Below are positions 8,301-16,862 of a DNA stretch of 64,000 bases, piece by piece. Source of the DNA: Arthrobacter sp. ov407. GTDB lineage: Bacteria > Actinomycetota > Actinomycetes > Actinomycetales > Micrococcaceae. Below the pieces are notes generated by a model. It was not told the DNA's origin and did not search any database. It saw only the letters and a list, made by a program, of their open reading frames with translations. The stretch lies in the NCBI RefSeq assembly GCF_900102895.1, contig NZ_FNGD01000001.1:337881-401880 (forward strand), in the 5' to 3' direction. The first letter of the stretch is position 1. Each line of letters opens with the position of its first letter. The translations under genes and the position numbers were made by a program.

Positions 8301-9499
8301 TGCACTACCGCCCTTCTGTGAAGTTGCTTGTGCGGTCTCGCTTCCCAGTCCGGCTTGAACCGGTCCACGAGTTGACGCAGCCCTTTAGCGGCCGGATCCC
8401 GGCTGCCGTCCTGCAGGATAGGGACGCCCTTATTGGTAGAGAACGGGAGGTTCCTGGACCGCGGAAGCACAACGTCGACGGGGGCGCCAACGGATGCCTC
8501 CACGTCCTTGAGGGTCAGGCCGGCCCGCCGATCGGCCATGTTCAGGACGATGTGCCGGTGCTCCGGTACGAGGTTCAGCTCGTCGAGGATCTGGAACCCG
8601 GTCCGCATACCCCTGATGCTGGGCACGTCCATGCCACAGATCCAGACTGCGTCGGTGGCCTGCTCCAGGGTGGCAAGCACGTGCTCGCCCAGCCCCGGGG
8701 CCGTGTCCACCACGATGTAATGGAATTCCTGCCTGAGCTGCTCCAGCAAGTGCGAAACGTTCGCGGCGCTGATCCGATCCATCTCCACGGGCGAGAGTGG
8801 AGCGCACAGCGCGTAGATTCCGGCCGGATGAACAGTCAGGTAGGTCTTGAGAACCATCGAGTCCTGGCTCGCTGCTCCCAGGACGGCGTCCGTGATGGTG
8901 AACTCAGGCTCCAGCAGCAGCCCGCTTGCAACATCACCGAATTGCAGATCGAGATCAACGATCACAACGCTCATGGGTGCGGCTTTCCCGAGCCCGACCG
9001 CGATGTTGGTGGCGACCGTCGTCTTGCCCACCCCGCCCTTCGGTGACATCACGGCAATCACTCGGCCGGAGCCGTGATCCGCATGCTCGGTAGCCTGGGG
9101 CGCGAGCCCGCGCCGCCGTCCTGCGGCGGCGAGGCTTGCACGCTCCAGCATGACCCGGATGGTGTCCGGATCGGCGCCGGGATCCAGCAGGTCCCGGACA
9201 CCGGCACGCATCGCCTGAAGCACGGTCTCGGGGGTAGCGGTGACGGCCAGGACGACACTGATTTCCGGATACTGAAGGTCCACCACGGCTGCCAGTTTCA
9301 GCGAATCCTCCACCGGCAGTCCCGGACCCAGAATAAGGACTTCGGGCGGATCCCCGACCATTTGCCGCAGGATGTCACTTGGGCCCTCGGGCAGATAATC
9401 CGCCTTGAAAACATGGAGCTCCCCGTGCATCCCTGCGATGGCCAGAGAGGCCAACCGTTCGAAATCGGCACTTGGCGTGATCAGGACGAAGCGGCTCAT
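8297..9499 (-). CDS. cpaE: Tad pilus assembly ATPase CpaE/TadZ-like (upstream locus)
   Basis: A 400-residue MinD/ParA-fold protein with an atypical receiver-like N-domain. Its deviant Walker A, SPKGGVGKTT, is at about 152-161, followed by VIVDLDLQFGDVASG and IVVDTAPGLGE. Its role in Tad systems is polar or positional placement of the machine. The start overlaps cpaB by ATGA and the end overlaps cpaF. Compared with its paralogue at 678-1868, the ATPase core is nearly superimposable (AVGLGKAAPM, LTVHPAGIYALCAP, AMDVPSIRG-type motifs), while the N-domain and linker have diverged. Confidence 0.94.
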   Translation of the reverse strand: MSRFVLITPSADFERLASLAIAGMHGELHVFKADYLPEGPSDILRQMVGDPPEVLILGPGLPVEDSLKLAAVVDLQYPEISVVLAVTATPETVLQAMRAGVRDLLDPGADPDTIRVMLERASLAAAGRRRGLAPQATEHADHGSGRVIAVMSPKGGVGKTTVATNIAVGLGKAAPMSVVIVDLDLQFGDVASGLLLEPEFTITDAVLGAASQDSMVLKTYLTVHPAGIYALCAPLSPVEMDRISAANVSHLLEQLRQEFHYIVVDTAPGLGEHVLATLEQATDAVWICGMDVPSIRGMRTGFQILDELNLVPEHRHIVLNMADRRAGLTLKDVEASVGAPVDVVLPRSRNLPFSTNKGVPILQDGSRDPAAKGLRQLVDRFKPDWEARPHKQLHRRAVVQ

Positions 9500-10290
9500 C
9501 GGAACAACCTTGAGGTATCCACGAAGCTGGCTCCGGATTCGACGGCATCGCCGGGCTCTTTGGAGAGGTAGACCTTGCCGAACTCGACGGCAAACACGAT
9601 CCGCTCGGCGTCGGCCGAGTTCCTCGCGATCGTGATCAGGTAAACACCGCTGGTTGCCTGGCTGGTGCTCGTCGTCGACGATGCCTGACTGGTCCCGGAT
9701 GCGGTGGCAGAGTCTTCGGTCTTTGCCGCGGCGCCGTTGCTGAACTGCGAGGCGGTCACCAGGACCTTGTGGAAGCTCAGTTGAGTCTTGCTCGACTTCG
9801 TCCCCGCCTGGCCGTTTGCACCGGTTGAGGTGGCTTGTTCCAGCGAAAGGAAAATTCCGACGGTATCCCCAGCGTTAACCTTTCCGCCGGCCACCCGTTC
9901 GATTGGCAGTTTCAGAGTGATTTCCTGTAGCCCAGTGGGAACCTGGACCCGGGACGGGCCGAGAAAGGCGTTCTGTTCCACCATCCGCGAGGTCAGAAGT
10001 TGCTCGCCCGGCATGAGTGCCACTGAGGTAACTTTTGAGCCGAGCGACGCCAGGTCGGTCACGTTGTTGGCGGCCAAAGCAAGCTTTGGCACGTCCTTCT
10101 TGATGACGGAAGCTTCGATCTTGTCTGCGGCCGTGCCGGCCGGGATGGCCTTCTGCACGACGTAGATGGTTTGGGTTTCGGTACCGGCCAATGCTCGTTT
10201 ATCTGCATTCTGTACATACGAGACCAGTAATACTGTTCCAATAATTGCCACAAGTAATGCGGCGATGCCCCCCAGCAGGCGTGTTTTCAT
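9496..10290 (-). CDS. cpaB: Flp pilus assembly protein CpaB/RcpC (upstream locus)
   Basis: A 264-residue CpaB/RcpC-type protein. The ATG at 10290 begins MKTRLLGGIAALLVAIIGT, a membrane anchor, followed by SAF-like motifs (VVQKAIPAGTAADKIEASV, VALMPGEQLLTSRMV). A Ser/Thr/Ala-rich linker lies at about residues 180-215 (EDSATASGTSQASSTTSTS). The product should sit outside the membrane as part of the secretion channel or cell-wall passage. It overlaps cpaE by four bases and lies 20 bases after the TadG-like gene. Confidence 0.9.
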   Translation of the reverse strand: MKTRLLGGIAALLVAIIGTVLLVSYVQNADKRALAGTETQTIYVVQKAIPAGTAADKIEASVIKKDVPKLALAANNVTDLASLGSKVTSVALMPGEQLLTSRMVEQNAFLGPSRVQVPTGLQEITLKLPIERVAGGKVNAGDTVGIFLSLEQATSTGANGQAGTKSSKTQLSFHKVLVTASQFSNGAAAKTEDSATASGTSQASSTTSTSQATSGVYLITIARNSADAERIVFAVEFGKVYLSKEPGDAVESGASFVDTSRLFR

Positions 10291-10310
10291 GATAACCCCC
10301 TAGTAATTAA

Positions 10311-11330
10311 TTACTTGATTAGCTTGATTTCAGTGGTTCCGAGGTCCGCGCCGGTGCCCGGAATTTCTTCTGTGGAATCTATGGATTCAAATCTGACGAA
10401 CTGGCCGATGATGCAGCGGTCTTGTCCCCCGGCGCAGGCCAGTGCTGGATTCATCCCTGGATCGTTGGCCTTGTTCCGGTATTCGTATTCGTGGTTGTTG
10501 CCGAACTTCCAGCCCCAGATCTTGAACGTTGCGTATCCGATGATGTGGAAGGTGCCGTTTTGCCCATGGTTCGTGGCGTCGTCGAAGATGGGGAAGGTGA
10601 CGAGGACTTCGCCGCCGGCCAGTATCGTCGCTTTCCATTCCGCAAGGATCGTTTGGCAGTCGGTCGGCGGATTGTTGCCGGGGTCGGAGCCAATCAAATT
10701 ACTGCCGGTTTGCGTCTCCGCCTCGCAGGGCTCGTCCTGATCCAGCCAGCCCCATCCGCCGGGGATCTGCGTCCCCGACGGGCCGGTGCAGGTTCCGCCT
10801 GGCTTGTAGGAAATCTTTTGAACCTCCCCGGTGGGAGCCGCTGCCGAGAGGTTGAAGCAGTCGTCAGAAATCGCGAGCGGAAATCCGGACCCACTCGAAG
10901 GAGGGGCAAACGACGCTGTAGCGCGGGCCCCGACCGTCACAGGAGGGGCGTTGAGTGCAGCGGAAAACATCTGCGTGAGAAAACCTGCGCCGCTGCTGCC
11001 ATCGCGGGTGGAGGTGGCCACCGTGACTTGATTCGGAACGGAAAGGTCGACCTCCGCGATAGTGGATGCTCCGTCGTTGGAGTTGGGACCGCTCAGTGCC
11101 GCCGCCCAGGGTGTTGCTTGGGCAACTGTGCAGCCGCCGGCCTCGTGGCACTGCTTGGCGGCGGCCATGGCGCCGGCGTCCGCCGCGTTCTGCAATTGCG
11201 CACGCTCAGCGTAGATCTGGCCGACATCGACTGCCATGGCGCCGGCGCCGATGAGCACCAGCATCATGACAGCGACCATGACGCCCGCAGCGCCGCGCTC
11301 TCTGTCCTGGTTGCGCTTTAGCCGCCGCAT
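10311..11330 (-). CDS. TadG-like pilus assembly protein (upstream locus)
   Basis: A 339-residue Tad-domain protein. The ATG at 11330 lies inside the last codons of tadE (13-base overlap), exactly as in the downstream locus. MRRLKRNQDRERGAAG is followed by the hydrophobic VMVAVMMLVLIGAGAMAVDV, then the family motif GQIYAERAQLQNAADAGAMAAA. The rest is an exported region of about 270 residues with paired cysteines and no domain I recognise. The C-terminal half matches the other TadG-like protein in pattern (GSDPGNN, a C...GG cluster), so both are probably minor pilins or adhesin-like tip components. Confidence 0.85.
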   Translation of the reverse strand: MRRLKRNQDRERGAAGVMVAVMMLVLIGAGAMAVDVGQIYAERAQLQNAADAGAMAAAKQCHEAGGCTVAQATPWAAALSGPNSNDGASTIAEVDLSVPNQVTVATSTRDGSSGAGFLTQMFSAALNAPPVTVGARATASFAPPSSGSGFPLAISDDCFNLSAAAPTGEVQKISYKPGGTCTGPSGTQIPGGWGWLDQDEPCEAETQTGSNLIGSDPGNNPPTDCQTILAEWKATILAGGEVLVTFPIFDDATNHGQNGTFHIIGYATFKIWGWKFGNNHEYEYRNKANDPGMNPALACAGGQDRCIIGQFVRFESIDSTEEIPGTGADLGTTEIKLIK

Positions 11331-11722
11331 TGCATTGCCCCCACTCCGGTGACAGTGAGGGTGTTGCCGAACATCCCAGTCATGGCGGGTGCGGTGTAGG
11401 TGACTGTCACGTTCGCTATGACGTCTGCAGCGCAGGTGCCAGGGGCGAACGTGAAGCCGAAGGATGCGGGAGTCAGGCCCGGTGCGCCGGCGACAGCGGC
11501 TGCCCGCGCCAAGCCTTGGTCGTTCTGGACTGCCATGGTCCTGGCGGCCTCCCGGGCTGCCTGGGTGACAGAGATCTGAAGGTTGTAGACATGTGAGAAT
11601 TCGACGATGCCGCCAACCAAGGCGAGAAGAATGGGTGCAACGAGGGCGAACTCGACGGCGGCCGCCCCGCGTTCGCGGTCTTGCGCCCGTGAGCCGGGCG
11701 TCCTTGAAGTGCTGCGCGTCAT
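11318..11722 (-). CDS. tadE: TadE-family minor pseudopilin (upstream locus)
   Basis: A 134-residue TadE pseudopilin read from the ATG at 11722 (MTRSTSRTPGSRAQDRERG), preceded by GGGGGATCC. The cleavage-type site G|AAAVEF and hydrophobic ALVAPILLALVGGIVEFSH are followed by VYNLQISVTQAAREAARTMA. A longer start at 11794 exists but adds a segment that looks untranslated. Two cysteines near the end (GTCAADV and MQCGG) match the other TadE. It precedes and overlaps the TadG-like gene. Confidence 0.88.
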   Translation of the reverse strand: MTRSTSRTPGSRAQDRERGAAAVEFALVAPILLALVGGIVEFSHVYNLQISVTQAAREAARTMAVQNDQGLARAAAVAGAPGLTPASFGFTFAPGTCAADVIANVTVTYTAPAMTGMFGNTLTVTGVGAMQCGG

Positions 11723-11831
11723 TGGATCCCCCAGGGATAGATGCAGCGGAATGGGAAAGAAATGTGCCGCGTCCGCGCTGAGCGGACGCGGCACACCGGG
11801 TGTTGCTGAGACCTGATTTGTCGGCTGGGAT

Positions 11832-12047
11832 TTAGGGCTGGCCGTTCTGCCAGCCGTTGACGGTGACGCTGAGGCCTTGGAACCACGCGTTCAGCTGACC
11901 GCCGAAGGCGGTGACGCCGGCGATAATTCCGAAGGCGATAAAGGCTACGAGCAGCGAATATTCCGTCGCGGTCGCCCCCTTTTCGGAGGTGAGCTTGTCC
12001 TTGACGCCGGCGACAAAAGCGAGCATTGAGACCATGAGACCAGTCAT
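11832..12047 (-). CDS. flp: Flp-type pilin (upstream locus)
   Basis: A 71-residue Flp pilin precursor. The leader is 24 residues and ends TSEKG, with predicted cleavage G|ATATEYS giving a mature chain of about 47 residues (hydrophobic LLVAFIAFGIIAGVTAFGG, then QLNAWFQGLSVTVNGWQ). It lacks the Cys-containing tail of the two pilins at 4.2-4.7 kb and differs in helix sequence, so the two loci should build chemically different fibres. AAGGAAAAATAAA precedes the ATG at 12047. Longer readings upstream run through an A/T-rich leader and are not likely. Confidence 0.92.
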   Translation of the reverse strand: MTGLMVSMLAFVAGVKDKLTSEKGATATEYSLLVAFIAFGIIAGVTAFGGQLNAWFQGLSVTVNGWQNGQP

Positions 12048-12317
12048 TTTATTTTTCCTTTTCCAGAGTTTTGAGTAATGAACGAATTTCCGGCAAATCC
12101 CCGATTGCTTATTTGCTGGAGCTTCGTTGGGACAACATTTGCACGGCCGCAAACGACGCGGCAATGATGTCCGATACTCGACTTTTTGGAAAGAAAAATG
12201 GGTATCACCTGCCCTCAAGCGGGGGTGTACTCAGTTTCCAACTAGGGGTGGGCCTCAATTACTTGGTTTAATAAGCCGTCTTACTTAATTCGCTTCCCAG
12301 GTGAAGGCGGCCGCTAC
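12048..12317 (-). promoter_or_regulatory. A/T-rich 270-bp leader/promoter region of the upstream tad operon
   Basis: This gap between the prepilin peptidase and flp is clearly richer in A and T than its surroundings, as expected for a promoter region. It holds a short inverted repeat (GGCCGC and GCGGCC-like arms around 12143-12163). No -35/-10 pair stands out, so the transcription start is not assigned. No gene is seen here. Confidence 0.35.
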
Positions 12318-13019
12318 CTAGGGGAGCAGCAGGATGATGGCGAGGCCGGCGGCAAGCATCGAAGGCCCGTAGGGCACTTCCTTCGGCTTGTTTCCGCGGT
12401 TTTTGAGGACCAGAAGCAGCGAGGCGACACCACCGGCGACGAAACCCAGGGCCCCACCGTAGAACAAGTGGGACCAGCCCAAGTAGCCCAAGTACAGTCC
12501 AAGTGGTGCCGCAAGCTTCACATCGCCCATTCCGAGACCGTTTCTGCTGGTCAGGGCCAGAAAAAGGTACAAAACAAACAAAATTGCGGCTCCGGCCACC
12601 CCGCGCAGCAGGCTACCTGCCTGGCCGGACACCCCTGCGGCGGCCCCGAGTAGCACAATTGCGGCCCCCAAGAGGGGCAGAACCATCCGGTTTGGCAACA
12701 AGTGATGCTGCAGATCGATTCGCGCCAGCTGGACGCCGGCGACGGCCAGTAACACGTAGGCGGGAAGCTCCGGGGAGGCGCCGAACCGCCACGCAAGTAG
12801 AGCGGACAGCGTAAACGCGGCTGCCGCCGTCGTACTTTGCATGCGTACTGTCGGTGAACCGCCGAGCCGGGGGAGTGCGCGACGGATCAGGAACTCGGCC
12901 AGCAGGGACAGGCATGCGCCCGCGAGGCCAACGCCGGCGATGAAGAGGGCGTCGGTGAGCGATCCGGCCGGCTGCGCGAACAACAGCGAGAGAGTGCCGG
13001 CGGCGGCGGGATCGGACAC
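12318..13019 (-). CDS. Prepilin peptidase, type IV A24 family (TadV/CpaA-like)
   Basis: A 233-residue polytopic membrane aspartyl protease that should cleave the Flp and TadE leaders. The two catalytic aspartates are visible: ARIDLQHHLLPNR (Asp near 102) and GLGMGDVKLAAPLG (Asp near 166). About six to seven hydrophobic segments surround them. The GTG at 13019 is chosen because GGAGGAACC precedes it directly. An earlier ATG would add a Cys-rich stretch with no ribosome-binding site. It is the first gene of the pilus block, 270 bases before flp. One peptidase may serve both tad loci. Confidence 0.9.
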   Translation of the reverse strand: MSDPAAAGTLSLLFAQPAGSLTDALFIAGVGLAGACLSLLAEFLIRRALPRLGGSPTVRMQSTTAAAAFTLSALLAWRFGASPELPAYVLLAVAGVQLARIDLQHHLLPNRMVLPLLGAAIVLLGAAAGVSGQAGSLLRGVAGAAILFVLYLFLALTSRNGLGMGDVKLAAPLGLYLGYLGWSHLFYGGALGFVAGGVASLLLVLKNRGNKPKEVPYGPSMLAAGLAIILLLP

Positions 13020-13098
13020 GGTTCCTCCAGGGATGCGACGGGCCGGCAAGGGGCAGGCTGCGAAACAGAGCAGGCAGCATGCCACCGGACACCCCATT

Positions 13099-13128
13099 TT
13101 GACCCAAGAGCCCGTGGTCGGCTAATAT
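13099..13128 (+). promoter_or_regulatory. Probable promoter of rplM-rpsI
   Basis: TTGACC (13099-13104) and TAATAT (13123-13128) with an 18-bp spacer match the housekeeping consensus. They lie in the 317-bp divergent gap between the prepilin peptidase and rplM. If this is the start, rplM carries an untranslated leader of about 200 bases, long enough for regulatory folding. Nothing else in the gap is recognised. Confidence 0.6.
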
Positions 13129-13336
13129 TGGTAGTCGTTGTGCGTGTCCTATCTCGATGGTGCGTGCCCGCTTGAGAATCCGGTTGCAGGATAGCTACTC
13201 AACGTGCACATTCGAGACTTCAGGATGACTGGTTACATAGAGCCCTCACCTCTGTTCCGGTAGCGCATAGATAGTAGGTGCACCGTAAGAGTGACGCCTA
13301 AAACAAGAACGCCAGAACAAGAACGAGGCAAACACC

Positions 13337-13780
13337 GTGCGTACGTATACCCCGAAGCCCGGCGATATCAACCGCCAGTGGCACGTCATTGACGCCACCG
13401 ACGTTGTCCTTGGTCGTCTTGCCAGCCAGACCGCAATCCTGCTGCGCGGCAAGCACAAGGCCACCTTTGCGTCCCACATGGACATGGGCGACTTCGTCAT
13501 CATCATCAACGCTGAAAAGGTTGCCCTCACCGGCGCCAAGCTGGAGCAGAAGCGCGCATACCGCCACTCCGGCTACCCGGGCGGCCTGACCTCCGTCAAC
13601 TACGCGGAACTGCTTGAGTCCAACCCGGTTCGCGCCGTGGAAAAGGCCATCAAGGGCATGCTCCCGAAGAACTCCCTCGCTGCACAGCAGCTGGGCAAGC
13701 TGAAGGTGTACCGCGGTGCAGAGCACCCCCACGCCGCCCAGCAGCCCAAGACTTTCGAAATCACCCAGGTCGCCCAGTAG
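13337..13780 (+). CDS. rplM: 50S ribosomal protein L13
   Basis: A 147-residue L13, an early-assembly 23S rRNA-binding protein. [30 protein letters not shown] and [14 protein letters not shown] are family hallmarks, and the length is normal. The GTG at 13337 follows GAACGAGGC. The partner rpsI starts 38 bases downstream, the conserved L13-S9 pair. Codon use is strongly biased, as expected for a highly expressed gene. Confidence 0.98.
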   Translation: MRTYTPKPGDINRQWHVIDATDVVLGRLASQTAILLRGKHKATFASHMDMGDFVIIINAEKVALTGAKLEQKRAYRHSGYPGGLTSVNYAELLESNPVRAVEKAIKGMLPKNSLAAQQLGKLKVYRGAEHPHAAQQPKTFEITQVAQ

Positions 13781-13818
13781 TCCTGGCCACCAAACAACTT
13801 ATCTATACAAGGAGAATC

Positions 13819-14325
13819 GTGGCTCAGAACGAAGAGACCGCCGAGGCCGTTGTGGCTGAGGAAAACCTGACCAGCTACACCTCGGAGAGCGGTCCTGCAG
13901 AAGCAGAAGCGCCCAAGAAGGAACGCCCGGCACTGACCGTTGCCGGCGCTGCAGTTGGCCGTCGTAAGGAAGCCGTTGCACGCGTTCGCGTTGTGCCGGG
14001 CTCCGGCAAGTGGACCATCAACGGCCGCGAGCTGGCGAACTACTTCCCGAACAAGCTGCACCAGCAGGACGTCAACGAGCCCTTCAAGATCCTCGATCTT
14101 GACGGCGCCTACGACGTCATCGCCCGTATCCACGGTGGCGGCATCTCCGGCCAGGCCGGTGCACTGCGCCTCGGCATCGCCCGTTCACTGAACGAGATCG
14201 ACACCGAGAACAACCGCGCCACCCTGAAGAAGGCCGGTTACCTGCGCCGTGACGCCCGCGTCATCGAGCGTAAGAAGGCCGGTCTCAAGAAGGCCCGTAA
14301 GGCTCAGCAGTACTCCAAGCGCTAA
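13819..14325 (+). CDS. rpsI: 30S ribosomal protein S9
   Basis: A 168-residue S9. An acidic extension of about 40 residues at the N-terminus ([11 protein letters not shown]..), usual in actinobacteria, precedes the core [17 protein letters not shown], the [19 protein letters not shown] loop and the C-terminal tail [12 protein letters not shown]. That tail reaches the P-site tRNA in ribosomes. The GTG at 13819 has AAGGAGAATC upstream. A hairpin terminator follows. Confidence 0.98.
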   Translation: MAQNEETAEAVVAEENLTSYTSESGPAEAEAPKKERPALTVAGAAVGRRKEAVARVRVVPGSGKWTINGRELANYFPNKLHQQDVNEPFKILDLDGAYDVIARIHGGGISGQAGALRLGIARSLNEIDTENNRATLKKAGYLRRDARVIERKKAGLKKARKAQQYSKR

Positions 14326-14355
14326 TCCGCTTGAAGGCGCCCTCAGCGCCTCTAC

Positions 14356-14391
14356 GAAAGCCCGTTCCGCCACTCGGCGGGGCGGGCTTTC
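14356..14391 (+). terminator. Terminator of rplM-rpsI
   Basis: GAAAGCCCG and CGGGCTTTC at the ends form a 9-bp stem, with further pairing of CCGCC and GGCGG inside. It starts 31 bases after the rpsI stop and before the separate promoter of glmM. Confidence 0.75.
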
Positions 14392-14437
14392 GCCGTTAAG
14401 GCCGGACTTGCCCCGGCCATCGACTAAACTTGGTCCG

Positions 14438-15799
14438 ATGTCTAGATTATTTGGAACCGATGGAGTCCGCGGCCTGGCGAACGGGTTGCTGACCGCCGAG
14501 CTCGCGTTGCAGCTGGCCCAGGCCGCCGCCGTCGTACTTGGCCATGACCGCAACACGACCGGGAAGCGGCCGCGCGCCGTGGTGGCACGCGACCCAAGGG
14601 CCAGTGGCGAGTTCCTCGCGGCCGCCGTGGAGGCAGGCCTCTCAAGCTCGGGAATCGACGTCTACGACGCCGGCGTTCTCCCCACCCCGGCCGCCGCCTA
14701 CCTTGTGGCGGACCTCGACGCCGACTTCGGCGTCATGATCTCCGCCTCCCACAACCCCGCGCCTGACAACGGCATTAAGTTCTTCGCCCGTGGCGGCCAG
14801 AAGCTGGCCGACGACGTTGAGGATGCCATCCAAGAGCAGCTCGGCAAGGAGCCCTCCCGGCCCGTCGGCGGCGACGTCGGACGGATCCAGCGCTTCTCCG
14901 ACGCCGAGGACCGCTATATCGTGCACCTGCTCGGCACGCTTCCCCACCGCCTGGACGGCCTGAAAGTGGTGCTCGACTGCGCCCACGGCGCAGCCAGCGG
15001 CTGTTCACCCCAGGTGTTCAAGGACGCCGGCGCCAACGTGATCGTGATTGGCGCCGAACCGGACGGACTCAATATCAACGAGGGGGTCGGCTCCACCCAC
15101 CTTGGCCCGCTCAAGCGCGCCGTCCTGGACCACGGGGCGGACCTCGGCATCGCCCACGACGGCGACGCCGACCGTTGCCTCGCTGTGGACCACGAAGGCA
15201 ACGAAGTGGACGGCGACCAGATCATGGCCATCCTGGCCGTAGCCCTCAAGGCCTCCGGAAAGCTCAAGGACGATGTCCTTGTGGCCACCGTCATGAGCAA
15301 CCTCGGCTTGAAGCTGGCCCTGCGCGACGCCGGGATCAGCCTGCGTGAAACCGGCGTGGGGGACCGCTACGTCCTCGAGGAAATGCGCAACGGCGGCTTC
15401 AACCTTGGCGGCGAGCAGTCCGGACATGTGATTTTTGCCGACCACGCCACCACCGGCGACGGCGTGCTGACCGGACTGCAGATCGCGGCCCAGGTGGCCC
15501 TCACCGGGCGCCCGCTCAAGGAGCTGTCCACGGTCATGACCAAGCTGCCGCAGGTCCTGATCAACGTCAAGGGCGTGGACCGTACCCGGGTGAAGGGCGA
15601 TGAAGTGGTGGCTGCGGCCGTGTCGATCGCCGAAGCCGAACTCGGCGACACCGGACGCGTCCTGCTGCGTCCCTCCGGCACCGAGCCGGTGGTGCGTGTG
15701 ATGGTGGAGGCCGCCGACCACGCCACCGCCCAGGGCGTCGCCGAACGGCTGGCCCAGGTGGTCCGGACCGAACTGGCCCTGGAGCTCGTCGCCGACTAG
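14438..15799 (+). CDS. glmM: Phosphoglucosamine mutase
   Basis: A 453-residue GlmM that interconverts glucosamine-6-P and glucosamine-1-P for UDP-GlcNAc and peptidoglycan synthesis. The active-site serine loop [11 protein letters not shown] is near residues 102-112, the metal loop is HDGDADRC, and the sugar-binding and phosphate-binding loops are GGEQSGH and [14 protein letters not shown]. The ATG at 14438 is preceded at 7 bases by TAAACT, a -10-like hexamer, so the mRNA is probably leaderless. The reading frame stays open upstream, but that part overlaps the ribosomal terminator. glmS, the preceding pathway step, lies 2.2 kb further on. Confidence 0.97.
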   Translation: MSRLFGTDGVRGLANGLLTAELALQLAQAAAVVLGHDRNTTGKRPRAVVARDPRASGEFLAAAVEAGLSSSGIDVYDAGVLPTPAAAYLVADLDADFGVMISASHNPAPDNGIKFFARGGQKLADDVEDAIQEQLGKEPSRPVGGDVGRIQRFSDAEDRYIVHLLGTLPHRLDGLKVVLDCAHGAASGCSPQVFKDAGANVIVIGAEPDGLNINEGVGSTHLGPLKRAVLDHGADLGIAHDGDADRCLAVDHEGNEVDGDQIMAILAVALKASGKLKDDVLVATVMSNLGLKLALRDAGISLRETGVGDRYVLEEMRNGGFNLGGEQSGHVIFADHATTGDGVLTGLQIAAQVALTGRPLKELSTVMTKLPQVLINVKGVDRTRVKGDEVVAAAVSIAEAELGDTGRVLLRPSGTEPVVRVMVEAADHATAQGVAERLAQVVRTELALELVAD

Positions 15800-15954
15800 T
15801 CAGCCTCAAACGGTTCCGGCGGCCGGTCGCTCCGGCCGCTGTCGCCCGGTTTCCCCACCTTTGAGTGCGTCCGACGGCGTGTTGGCCGCTTCCGCAGGCG
15901 TGTCCCGGCGTCGTGGTGGCGAAGGTGGGGAGAATCCGCCCCGGCCGCTGTCGC
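15800..15954. other. Convergent intergenic region, glmM to vanY-like gene
   Basis: GCGGCCGG and CCGGCCGC (15819-15839) can form an 8-bp hairpin that may end glmM transcripts. A second inverted pair, CCCCACCTT (15853-15861) and AAGGTGGGG (15922-15930), is separated by 60 bases. The 15-mer CCGGCCGCTGTCGCC occurs twice, at 15832-15846 and 15941-15955. No gene is seen. Confidence 0.4.
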
Positions 15955-16857
15955 CTACAAGTAGGCTGGCGCGGCTTCCAGGCCGAAGTACTGTTCTAGC
16001 GTGCCGATGCCGCGCGCGGACATGTCCTTGGCCACCTCGGTGCCGATGAAGCGCAGATGCCATGGCTCGTAGAAATAGCCCGTGATTTTGTGCAGCATCC
16101 ACGGGTAGCGGACCACGAAACCGAAGCGGTGGGCATTCGCCTTGGCCCACATCGCCGCCGGCCGATCCTTGAACTGTGGGGTAAAAGCGTCTGCGCCGCT
16201 TCCGTCACCAATGTCGAAAGCCCAGCCCGTCTGGTGCTCGGAGTGGCCCGGCCGGGCGGAAGCGGTGTCGGCCTCGGCCCGTCCCCGGGAATTCACGTAA
16301 CTGCCGTAGGTAGCCGTCTGCGTCGCGAACGAACGGTAGCCGCTGGCCAGGGTCATGATGACGCCCTCCGCTGCCGCCGCCGCGAACATCTTCTCCGCCG
16401 CGGCCGCCGTCGTACTGTTCAGCAGCGCCGCCTCGCCCGAGGTAGCCAGCCGCACGGCCGGCCGGACCAGATCCGGCGGCACAAAGGTGGCGGGGGAGAG
16501 CGGCCGGTGCTTGTTGACGATCACCCACGGGCTGGTGGGGTCCGAGAGTGAATGATGCGGCCCTGGCGCCGCGGCCGATGGAGGGCGTGCCGCGGCCGAC
16601 GGCGGGACAGCCGACGACGTCGCGGGCGTCGGCGTCGCCGATGGGCTGCTTGTCGGCGTCCCACCGCCCATGCCCGGTGTCGGGCCGGGAGTCGACCCTG
16701 GCGTGCCGGACGGCGTGAAGGACTGGGCCGGGGCGCAGGCGGACAGTGCAGCGAGGCTCGTCCCGGCCAGCAGGAGGCGGCTGAAGGCCCGGCGGCTCAG
16801 CGCATCCGGGCTGGGCGACTGCCGCCCAAACGCTCCGTCCGTGTCGTCGTAGCACAT
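15955..16857 (-). CDS. VanY-type D-alanyl-D-alanine carboxypeptidase, lipoprotein
   Basis: A 300-residue exported M15B peptidase that should remove the terminal D-Ala of peptidoglycan stems. The N-terminus has a twin-arginine-like motif (SRRAFSRLLLAG) and a lipobox LSA|C at residues 38-41, so the protein is probably a lipoprotein. A Pro/Ser/Thr-rich linker of about 80 residues follows. The catalytic domain shows LASGYRSFATQ, the zinc and catalytic motif GHSEHQTGWAFDIGD and EPWHLRFIG. The ATG at 16857 lies 6 bases after the coaA stop with GGAAGG upstream, so the two genes are probably cotranscribed. Confidence 0.9.
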   Translation of the reverse strand: MCYDDTDGAFGRQSPSPDALSRRAFSRLLLAGTSLAALSACAPAQSFTPSGTPGSTPGPTPGMGGGTPTSSPSATPTPATSSAVPPSAAARPPSAAAPGPHHSLSDPTSPWVIVNKHRPLSPATFVPPDLVRPAVRLATSGEAALLNSTTAAAAEKMFAAAAAEGVIMTLASGYRSFATQTATYGSYVNSRGRAEADTASARPGHSEHQTGWAFDIGDGSGADAFTPQFKDRPAAMWAKANAHRFGFVVRYPWMLHKITGYFYEPWHLRFIGTEVAKDMSARGIGTLEQYFGLEAAPAYL

Positions 16858-16862
16858 CTGTG

